From NCBI GenBank assembly GCA_033344815.1, contig JAWPMR010000001.1:4512136-4576135 (forward strand): 64,000 bases of DNA, in the 5' to 3' direction. Each line of letters begins with the position of its first letter. Position 1 is the first letter of the stretch. Both the position numbers and the translations under genes were made by a program. Origin of the DNA: Paracoccaceae bacterium. GTDB taxonomy: Bacteria > Pseudomonadota > Alphaproteobacteria > Rhodobacterales > Rhodobacteraceae. Shown here piece by piece: positions 28,696 to 35,702 of the stretch. The notes below the pieces were generated by a model. The model saw only the letters and a list, made by a program, of their open reading frames with translations. It had not been told where the DNA came from and made no database searches.

Positions 28696-29589
28696 ATGAC
28701 GATGAGAATTGGCAATGCGCCCTGCTCTTGGGGCGTGGAATTTGCGGATGATCCGCGCAACCCGACATGGCAGTCGGTCCTGAAAGACTGTGCCGCCGCT
28801 GGTTACAAAGGCATTGAATTGGGACCGGTGGGTTTCATGCCCGAAGACCCGGTTGTTTTGCGCGACGCTCTTGCGGAAAACGATCTTGAGTTGATCGGTG
28901 GCGTGGTATTCCGTCCGTTTCATGACGCGGAAGCCTGGGAGGATGTGCTGGACGCTTCAACGCGCACTTGTAAGGCGTTGACGGCGCATGGTGCGCAACA
29001 TCTGGTCCTGATCGATTCCATCTCGCCACGCCGGGCGCCGACTGCCGGGCGCGCGGATGAAGCCGAGCAGATGGACGCATCCGAATGGGCGGCCTATCGG
29101 GACCGCATTGCCACCATCGCGCGGATGGGTAGCGAAGAATACGGTCTCACGGTTGGCATACATGCACATGCGGCGGGGTTCATGGATTTCGAACCAGAGC
29201 TGGAACGTTTGTTGAATGAGGTGGATGAAAGTCTTCTCAAGATCTGTTTTGACACAGGTCACCATTCCTATGCAGGGTTTGATCCGGTTGGCTTTATGAA
29301 GCGCCACATCGGACGCATTTCTTACATGCACTTCAAAGATATTGACCCTGCGGTCAAAGCGGATGTCATTGCCAAACGGACAGGGTTTTATGACGCCTGC
29401 GGTCAGGGGATCTTCTGCAATCTCGGGCAGGGCGACGTCGATTTTGCCGCTGTCCGGCAGGTTTTGATAGACGCAGGTTTTGAAGGATGGTGCACGGTAG
29501 AGCAAGATTGCGACCCGACGCTGGATCCTGATCCGATCGGGGACGCAAAGGCGAACCGCGAATACCTTGAGTCCATCGGTTTTAAGTAG
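28696..29589 (+). CDS. iolE: IolE-like inosose dehydratase family protein (TIM barrel)
   Basis: A 297-residue AP-endonuclease-2/xylose-isomerase-like TIM barrel. The start RIGNAPCSWGVEF and the metal-site segments HAHAAGF near 156, CFDTGHHSY near 185, MHFKDID near 213 and VEQDCDP near 271 follow the IolE pattern. IolE dehydrates 2-keto-myo-inositol to the dione used by IolD. No other IolE candidate lies in the leftward iol operon, so this gene probably fills that step. Isomerase activity (IolI type) is the alternative. AAAGG precedes the ATG at 28696. It lies between two Gfo/Idh/MocA genes. Confidence 0.7.
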   Translation: MTMRIGNAPCSWGVEFADDPRNPTWQSVLKDCAAAGYKGIELGPVGFMPEDPVVLRDALAENDLELIGGVVFRPFHDAEAWEDVLDASTRTCKALTAHGAQHLVLIDSISPRRAPTAGRADEAEQMDASEWAAYRDRIATIARMGSEEYGLTVGIHAHAAGFMDFEPELERLLNEVDESLLKICFDTGHHSYAGFDPVGFMKRHIGRISYMHFKDIDPAVKADVIAKRTGFYDACGQGIFCNLGQGDVDFAAVRQVLIDAGFEGWCTVEQDCDPTLDPDPIGDAKANREYLESIGFK

Positions 29590-29601
29590 GGAAGCCAGAT
29601 T

Positions 29602-30756
29602 ATGGAAAAACTGAACTGGGGCATGATCGGCGGCGGAGAAGGCAGTCAGATCGGTCCGGCACATCGTCTGGGTGCAGGCTTGGACGGCGCTTTCACATTC
29701 GCGGCTGGAGCGCTGGATCACCGCCCCGACGCAGGCATCAATTACGGACGCCGTATGGGGCTTGGGGATCGTGCCTACGGGAGTTGGCAAGACATGTTGG
29801 CAGGCGAGAAGGCACGGGAGGACCGCGTGGATCTGGTAACGGTGGCGACGCCCAATGCGACCCATTTTGAAATCACCAAAGCTTTCCTTGAGGATGGCTT
29901 CAATGTGCTGTGTGAAAAGCCAATGACAATGACCGTCGAGGAAGGCGAGGAAATCGTCAAACTCACGCGTTCAACCGGTAGGATTTGCGCCGTGAACTAT
30001 GGCTATTCCGGATATTCTCTCGTCCGCCACATGCGGGCGATGGTGGCGCGAGGCGACATTGGAAAAGTGCGTCTGGTCAAGGCGGAATTCGCTCACGGCC
30101 ATCATGCAGATGCAGCAGACGCCGATAATCCGCGTGTACGCTGGCGCTATGATCCGACACAAGCCGGGGTGTCTGCGCAATTTGCGGATTGCGGTATCCA
30201 TGCGATGCATATGGCGTCTTTTGTCTGTCGGCAGGAAGTCACACGCCTGAGCGCGGATACGGTGTCCTGCATCGATGTGCGTGAACTCGAAGATGATGCG
30301 ATGGTCAATTTCCGGATGGATGGCGGGGCTGTCGGGCGGTTGTGGACATCTTCCATCGCGCTCGGACGTCAGCATGGCCTGACACTCCAGGTTTTTGGGG
30401 AGACCGGAGGGTTACGCTGGGCACAAGAACAGCCCAATCAGCTCTATCACATGCCGCTCAATGGACGCTTGCAGGTCATCGAGCGTGGCGAAGGCAATCT
30501 GTCGCCCGAGGCAGATCGCACCAGCCGCGTCACTGTGGGGCACGCCGAGGGGATGCCGCTGGCTTTCGCCAATATTTACAGCGATCTGGCCGAAGCAATT
30601 CACGCACAAAAAGAAGGTCGTCCGATAGATCCGGCGGCCAACCTCTATCCGCGCGCCGAAGACGGGTTGCGCTCCATGGCTGCGGTTTATGCCGTTGCTG
30701 CATCCGGCAAACAGGACGGTGCATGGCTTGATGCACGCCCGCCGATGTTCAGGTAA
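29602..30756 (+). CDS. Gfo/Idh/MocA-family oxidoreductase, second copy
   Basis: A 384-residue family member with a Rossmann start WGMIGGGEGSQIGPAHR, the motif VLCEKPMTMTVEEG near residue 100-113, and a C-terminal domain holding GIHAMHMASF near 199-208. The N-terminus with GEGSQIG is typical of a MocA-like subgroup found beside inositol and rhizopine-type genes. It starts 12 bases after the IolE-like gene, and its last eight bases overlap the end of the convergent LacI gene. Substrate uncertain: an inositol isomer, an inosose or a related keto-sugar. Confidence 0.85.
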   Translation: MEKLNWGMIGGGEGSQIGPAHRLGAGLDGAFTFAAGALDHRPDAGINYGRRMGLGDRAYGSWQDMLAGEKAREDRVDLVTVATPNATHFEITKAFLEDGFNVLCEKPMTMTVEEGEEIVKLTRSTGRICAVNYGYSGYSLVRHMRAMVARGDIGKVRLVKAEFAHGHHADAADADNPRVRWRYDPTQAGVSAQFADCGIHAMHMASFVCRQEVTRLSADTVSCIDVRELEDDAMVNFRMDGGAVGRLWTSSIALGRQHGLTLQVFGETGGLRWAQEQPNQLYHMPLNGRLQVIERGEGNLSPEADRTSRVTVGHAEGMPLAFANIYSDLAEAIHAQKEGRPIDPAANLYPRAEDGLRSMAAVYAVAASGKQDGAWLDARPPMFR

Positions 30757-31747
30757 GGGGGCGCAACGTCCCCCTTTCCACAACGGAGCAGGGAAAAATG
30801 CGCGCTTCCGGGTAACGGTTCGGGTCGTCCAGCATGGCGACCATCAATTCAATGGAAGAGGTCACGATCTGGCGGATTGGCTGGTGGATCGTGGTCAGAT
30901 CAATGTTCTGCCAACGCGCCATTTCCATGTCGTTCAAACCGATAATCCCGATGTCTTCTGGTACGTTCAATCCACTGCCCCTGATCGCGGATAAAACACC
31001 GATCGAAAGAACATCATCGCCGCAAAAATAGGCCTGCGCCGGGTCTGAGGTCAGCAAACGGAGCATTTCATTGCGCCCGGCATCAAAGGAATAGGCCTCT
31101 GCAAAGGAATAACTGGTTTCCAATCCGGGTTGGGTGTTCAAAACTTCAAAGAAACCTGCGTAACGGTCTTGAGTGGATGTGGCGTCTTCGGGACCACCCA
31201 GGAAGGCAATCTTCCTATATCCCCGCGCGATCAGGGTACGTGCCGCCATGCGCCCGCATTCAACGTTATCAATTCCGACAACATGTACCTGCGGTGCACT
31301 GGAAGACCGCCCAAAGCTATGAACAACGGGAACCCCGGCATCCCGAAACGCTTGTGCAAACTCGGGCGACAACGTGGAGGAGGCAACAACAGCACCGTCC
31401 ACGGAGTATTGGCGCAACATGCGTACCGAGGCATCCGGATTTGTTTCATCCGTCAGGTTAACCAGCAAGGGTCGCAGGCCGCGGTCTTGGAGGCCGCGCG
31501 TAAACAGGTCAAAAACCTGTAGAAAAATGGGATTGTGGAAGTTGTTGGAAACGAGGCCGATCAATTTGGTGCGCCCGGTGGTCAGAGAAGATGCCAGAGC
31601 ATTCGGGCTGTACCCCAGTTCCTTTGCGGCTTTTTCTACTTTGCGCCGCATTTTTTCGGAAACCGACGCCCCATCCGTGAAGGCGCGCGATACGGCAGAT
31701 CGGGATACTCCGGCGCGCTCGGCAACCTCTTTCAATGTGATGGCCAT
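30749..31747 (-). CDS. LacI-family repressor, probable inositol regulator
   Basis: A 332-residue GalR/LacI protein with the helix-turn-helix at residues 3-24 (ITLKEVAERAGVSRSAVSRAF), the hinge helix SPNALASSL near 48-56, and a periplasmic-binding-protein-like effector domain. I chose the ATG at 31747; an upstream frame to 31789 would add 14 unconserved residues. It is divergent from the binding-protein gene. The identical palindromes at 27526 and 31831 lie in the two control regions of this locus, so it probably represses iolD-C-B-J-G, the dehydrogenase operon, the transporter and itself. Most described iolR genes are RpiR, DeoR or GntR types, so a LacI regulator here is notable. Confidence 0.88.
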   Translation of the reverse strand: MAITLKEVAERAGVSRSAVSRAFTDGASVSEKMRRKVEKAAKELGYSPNALASSLTTGRTKLIGLVSNNFHNPIFLQVFDLFTRGLQDRGLRPLLVNLTDETNPDASVRMLRQYSVDGAVVASSTLSPEFAQAFRDAGVPVVHSFGRSSSAPQVHVVGIDNVECGRMAARTLIARGYRKIAFLGGPEDATSTQDRYAGFFEVLNTQPGLETSYSFAEAYSFDAGRNEMLRLLTSDPAQAYFCGDDVLSIGVLSAIRGSGLNVPEDIGIIGLNDMEMARWQNIDLTTIHQPIRQIVTSSIELMVAMLDDPNRYPEARIFPCSVVERGTLRPLT

Positions 31748-31830
31748 GAACCGACATATCCGTTTTCTGCGATGCCGTGAGGGTGTCACGCCGCTTTATC
31801 CTTTTGAAAGTATGAATTTCAAAGAGCAAT

Positions 31831-31848
31831 TTTGCAACCGGTTGCAAA
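31831..31848. promoter_or_regulatory. Second copy of the 18-bp LacI operator
   Basis: TTTGCAACCGGTTGCAAA, identical to 27526-27543, located 83 bases upstream of the LacI start on one side and 86 bases upstream of the binding-protein start on the other, in the 187-bp divergent region. Supports joint control of transporter and regulator. Confidence 0.85.
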
Positions 31849-31934
31849 AAAAATGTGAGTGTGCTTAGCTGGAGTCGGAGAGGCGACGCAGGTCGCTCTT
31901 TTGCCATGAGAACGGTAAACCTTGGGAGGAAAAC

Positions 31935-32885
31935 ATGACATCATTGATGAAGAAACTGGTGCTGGCCACGGCAATTGTCGCCGCACCTTTTATGGCTGCG
32001 ACTAATGCGGCTGCGGAAGGCGAAAAATACATTCTGGTCAGCCACGCTCCGGACAGTGACAGTTGGTGGAATACCATCAAGAACGGCATTGCACTGGCGG
32101 GCGAGCAGATGGGTGTTGAAGTTGAATACCGCAACCCACCCACAGGCGATCTGGCGGATATGGCACGCATCATCGAGCAGGCAACAGCATCCGGTCCAAA
32201 CGGGATTATCACGACGCTGGCGGATTTTGATGTGCTGAGTGGTCCGATCAGATCCGCTGTGGATCAAGGCATCAATGTGATCATCATGAACTCAGGTACC
32301 CCTGAGCAAGTACGCGAAGTCGGCGCCTTGATGTTTGTGGGTCAGCCTGAATATGACGCAGGTTATGCCGCCGGTCTGCGTGCCAAGGGCGACGGCATCG
32401 GCAGTTTTGTTTGCGTCAACCATGTGATTTCCAATACCGTTGTGGGCGAACGCTGCCGTGGTTTCGCCGATGGTCTGGGGGTTGATCTGGGTGATAGCAT
32501 GATCGATTCCGGTCAGGACCCGGCAGAGATCAAGAACCGTGTCACCGCTTACCTTACGGCCAACCCTGAAACGGATGCAATCCTGACGCTTGGGCCAACC
32601 TCGGCAGACCCGACGATCGCAGCCGTAAAAGAAATGGGCATTGCGGGGGATATCTATTTCGGAACTTTCGATTTGGGTACCGAGATCGTCAACGCGATCA
32701 AGGACGACATCATCAACTGGGGTATCGACCAGCAGCCGTTCCTGCAGGCCTATCTGCCGGTCGTGGTTCTGACGAACTATGACCGTTACGGTGTTCTGCC
32801 AGGCAACAACATCAACTCTGGACCGGGCTTCGTGACCAAGGACGCATTGGGCAAAGTCGAAGAGTTCGCGGGTCAATACCGCTAA
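31935..32885 (+). CDS. Periplasmic binding protein, probable inositol ABC transporter
   Basis: A 316-residue type I periplasmic binding protein with a signal peptide ending near residue 28 (TNAAAEGEK) and mature start YILVSHAPDSDSWW. GGGAGGAAAA forms a strong ribosome site. Being under the same palindromic operator as the iol genes, the most likely ligand is inositol or an isomer, as for Caulobacter IbpA. Similarity to FrcB-type fructose proteins leaves other sugars possible. A 12-bp hairpin with a T-tract follows before the permease gene. Confidence 0.88.
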   Translation: MTSLMKKLVLATAIVAAPFMAATNAAAEGEKYILVSHAPDSDSWWNTIKNGIALAGEQMGVEVEYRNPPTGDLADMARIIEQATASGPNGIITTLADFDVLSGPIRSAVDQGINVIIMNSGTPEQVREVGALMFVGQPEYDAGYAAGLRAKGDGIGSFVCVNHVISNTVVGERCRGFADGLGVDLGDSMIDSGQDPAEIKNRVTAYLTANPETDAILTLGPTSADPTIAAVKEMGIAGDIYFGTFDLGTEIVNAIKDDIINWGIDQQPFLQAYLPVVVLTNYDRYGVLPGNNINSGPGFVTKDALGKVEEFAGQYR

Positions 32886-32892
32886 GCAGAAC

Positions 32893-32933
32893 AAAGAGGG
32901 CGGCATCCGCGCGGGGCGGGGGCCGCCCTCTTT
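32893..32933 (+). terminator. Intercistronic hairpin with T-tract after the binding-protein gene
   Basis: Twelve-bp stem AAAGAGGGCGGC / GCCGCCCTCTTT with a 17-base loop, followed by further T residues, eight bases after the stop. It looks like an intrinsic terminator, but the permease gene starts 27 bases later without an evident promoter, so partial read-through is likely. Confidence 0.8.
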
Positions 32934-32960
32934 TTCTCAATCCTCTCAAAGGACATACAG

Positions 32961-34073
32961 ATGTCAGATGCTCAAACGACCGACGAGCGCGTGAAGGAAA
33001 TTTCCGGGCTGCGCAAAGCGCTGATCCGGCCGGAACTGGGCGGCATCGTGGGCACCGTCGCCGTCTTTACCTTCTTTCTGCTCTTTGCCTTCGACAGCGG
33101 CATGTTCAATGCCCAAGGCATCATGAACTGGACTGTAGTTTCCGCGCAATTTGTGATCATCGCTGTGGGCGCTTGTCTGTTGATGATATCCGGGGAATTC
33201 GACCTCAGTGTCGGATCCATGATTGGTTTCGCCGGTATGATGATCGCGATTTTCGGCGTCACCATGGAACTTCCGATGTGGATCGCAATCCTGATTACCT
33301 TTGTAATCTGCGTCGGCTTTGGCGCAGTCAATGGGTACATTGTGGTCAAGACCGGCCTGCCCAGTTTCATCGTCACATTGGCCACCCTGTTCATTCTGCG
33401 CGGATTCACGATTTTCATCCCTCAAACGCTTGAACGCAAAACCATCATCGGCGGTATCCGCGAAGCCGCAGAGGGAGATTGGCTGGCGCCCCTTTTTGGT
33501 GCCAAGATATTCGGTGGCTTTTTCCAGATGCTTGGGGATGCCGGCGTCATTGACGTCTTCCAGCGCGGCACGCGGCAAGGGCAACCTGTCGTGGACGGCA
33601 TCCCGATGCTGATCGTTTGGGCGCTTTTGTTGGTTTTGATCGGTCACATACTGCTGACGCGCACCAAATTCGGGAATTGGATTTTTGCAGCCGGCGGAGA
33701 TCCGGAATCCGCGCGTAATTCCGGTGTTCCGGTGGACCGCGTCAAAATCACGATGTTCATGTTCACCGCCTTTTGCGCAACGGTCTTTGCGACCTGTCAG
33801 GTCATGGAGTTTGGCTCTGCGGGGGCGGATCGTGGCTTGCTCAAAGAGTTCGAGGCAATCATTGCCGTCGTCATTGGTGGTGCATTGCTGACGGGGGGAT
33901 ATGGTTCCGTCATCGGTGCGGCTCTCGGCGCGCTGATCTTCGGTGTGGTGCAGCAGGGATTGTTTTTTGCGGGCGTTGAAAGTTCGCTTTTCCGGGTATT
34001 TCTTGGAGTGATCCTGCTCTTTGCAGTCATCCTGAACACCTATATCCGCCGTATCATCACAGGGGAGCGTTAA
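32961..34073 (+). CDS. ABC transporter permease, probable inositol transporter
   Basis: A 370-residue CUT2-type permease, longer than RbsC because of an extra segment of about 50 residues after the GLPSFIVTLATLFILRGF helix (residues about 165-215). It has GEFDLSVGSMIGFAG near 79-93 and the ATPase-coupling loop GNWIFAAGGDPESARNSGV near 238-256. AAAGGA precedes the ATG. It is followed after one base by the ATPase gene. A long open frame on the opposite strand through this gene is a codon-bias shadow. Confidence 0.9.
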   Translation: MSDAQTTDERVKEISGLRKALIRPELGGIVGTVAVFTFFLLFAFDSGMFNAQGIMNWTVVSAQFVIIAVGACLLMISGEFDLSVGSMIGFAGMMIAIFGVTMELPMWIAILITFVICVGFGAVNGYIVVKTGLPSFIVTLATLFILRGFTIFIPQTLERKTIIGGIREAAEGDWLAPLFGAKIFGGFFQMLGDAGVIDVFQRGTRQGQPVVDGIPMLIVWALLLVLIGHILLTRTKFGNWIFAAGGDPESARNSGVPVDRVKITMFMFTAFCATVFATCQVMEFGSAGADRGLLKEFEAIIAVVIGGALLTGGYGSVIGAALGALIFGVVQQGLFFAGVESSLFRVFLGVILLFAVILNTYIRRIITGER

Positions 34074-34074
34074 G

Positions 34075-34854
34075 ATGTCTGATCCAATCATCCAGATGGT
34101 GAACATTGAAAAACACTTCGGGCGGGTGATCGCCCTGGCCGGGGTTTCTGTCGACGTTTTCGCCGGGGAATGCCACTGTCTGCTGGGTGATAACGGCGCG
34201 GGCAAGTCGACTTTTATCAAAACCATGTCGGGCGTGCACAAACCCACATCCGGTGACATCATCTTTGAAGGCAAACCGCTTGATTTCGCCGACCCAAGGG
34301 ATGCGATATCAGCTGGTATCGCGACGGTTCATCAGCACTTGGCAATGATTCCACTGATGTCCGTCAGCCGCAATTTTTTCATGGGCAACGAGCCGGTCAA
34401 GAAAATCGGGCCAATTGATTTCTTCGATCACACCTATGCCAATCGGGTCACGATGGAAGAAATGCGCAAAATGGGTATCAATCTGCGCGGGCCTGATCAG
34501 GCCGTGGGCACATTGTCGGGCGGTGAGCGTCAAACCGTCGCGATTGCGCGCGCTGTGCATTTTGGAGCAAAGGTCCTGATCCTCGATGAACCGACCAGCG
34601 CCTTGGGCGTACGGCAAACGGCCAATGTGCTGGCAACCATCGACAAGGTACGCAAGCAAGGGATTGCGGTGGTATTCATTACCCACAACGTCCGGCACGC
34701 GATGGCGGTTGGGGACAGGTTCACGGTCTTGAATCGCGGTCAGACGCTCGGCACAGCAGAGCGTGGCAAGATCACACCTGAAGAGCTACAGGACCTGATG
34801 GCCGGGGGACAGGATATGGTTGCATTGGAAGGAAGCCTGGGCGGCACAGTTTGA
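34075..34854 (+). CDS. ABC transporter ATP-binding protein, single ABC domain
   Basis: A 259-residue ATPase with Walker A GDNGAGKST near residue 40, signature LSGGERQ near 148, and Walker B VLILDEPTSALG near 168. Only one ABC domain is present, unlike the duplicated ATPases of the other two transporters here; the protein must act as a homodimer, as FrcA does in the rhizobial fructose transporter. The start codon lies one base after the permease stop. The substrate is assigned only from the regulatory and genomic context of the iol locus. Confidence 0.9.
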   Translation: MSDPIIQMVNIEKHFGRVIALAGVSVDVFAGECHCLLGDNGAGKSTFIKTMSGVHKPTSGDIIFEGKPLDFADPRDAISAGIATVHQHLAMIPLMSVSRNFFMGNEPVKKIGPIDFFDHTYANRVTMEEMRKMGINLRGPDQAVGTLSGGERQTVAIARAVHFGAKVLILDEPTSALGVRQTANVLATIDKVRKQGIAVVFITHNVRHAMAVGDRFTVLNRGQTLGTAERGKITPEELQDLMAGGQDMVALEGSLGGTV

Positions 34855-35543
34855 TGTGCAGGGCTGACGGCAACAACGCCGTTATGGTCGGGAAATACTG
34901 AAAATTGCTTGTCGGTTTTGTCCGGCCCACTACACGCTCGACGGGAAACAGCCCGCGCTGAGAGTGCAATCTCGGTCGTTCAAATTGGTTTGCATCACAC
35001 TGGTGGTGACAAGTGTGGATGCGAGTCCGGATATCGCTGGAGTCGCGCGTCAGCCTCTGCGTTGGAGTCTGTTCCGTTTCATTTAAAAGGCAGAGATACT
35101 CTGCTGTTTACGCAACAGTGCCATTCGTCGGGATCACCTTGGACAACCTGTTTTGAGTGCGCGACCCGGTCCCATATTTAGTTTTGGGTCTGGCAAACTC
35201 AATGCAATTCGTTTTGTGCCGCAGTGCCGCCGCGCTGTTGTCAAATCTGCGCGATGAAGCTGCACGCGTTGGCACGTTTGTAGACGGATTTTTAGCCGGG
35301 CCTCTTTGGCTCGGACTAGAGATTGCGTTGCTTAAGGGCACTATCCTGATCCAGCTGTCGGAAGAACGACATCGCGTTCATCAAACCAGATCTTGCGCAA
35401 CGAATCAAAACATCAATCGGGCGGGGACGAACGCCACGTAATTCCCCTGCAATTAACCTACAAGTTCTTTCAAATTTGATGTGAATTACAATAAAATGTA
35501 ACTATAACGCGAAACAGATCATTAACTAAGCCCGGTCGCTTAA
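34855..35543. other. 690-base stretch without a recognisable gene
   Basis: Follows the transporter operon and precedes the adhesin leader. A small hairpin ACGGC/GCCGT sits soon after the ATPase stop. Short frames (35157-35441 plus, 35108-35341 minus) carry no recognised domain. The part from about 35460 is AT-rich and is the likely promoter region of the adhesin gene, though I cannot place -35/-10 boxes with confidence. Confidence 0.4.
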
Positions 35544-35702
35544 ATGGTGAGCAAAGTGTGGCTCGTAAAAGGCGTCCGGCGGCTCACAAGGGCCGTGTAC
35601 TTTTGGCAGTCGAAATATGGTGTCGCGGTTTATCAGATGAACCACGATGATGAGGGTAACTTGATGTTTTTACATCTTTTTGAGGGATGTTCCTGTGAGT
35701 GA
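35544..35702 (+). CDS. Possible 52-codon leader ORF overlapping the adhesin start
   Basis: An open frame from ATG 35544 to TGA 35700-35702 encodes a small basic-then-acidic peptide (MVSKVWLVKGVRRLTRAVY at the start, ending in GCSCE). It overlaps the first eight bases of the adhesin coding sequence in another frame, which would allow translational coupling. There is no clear ribosome site before its ATG and I recognise no homologue, so it may simply be chance. Confidence 0.25.
   Translation: MVSKVWLVKGVRRLTRAVYFWQSKYGVAVYQMNHDDEGNLMFLHLFEGCSCE

Noticed and set aside
32964..34274. Open minus-strand frame of 436 codons across the permease gene
   Set aside because: Lies wholly antisense to a recognised CUT2 permease and ATPase start; its translation is polar and repetitive, a product of codon bias.
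35108..35441. Possible transposase remnant upstream of the adhesin
   Set aside because: Short frames on both strands looked vaguely like decayed coding sequence, but no transposase motif or terminal inverted repeat could be identified.
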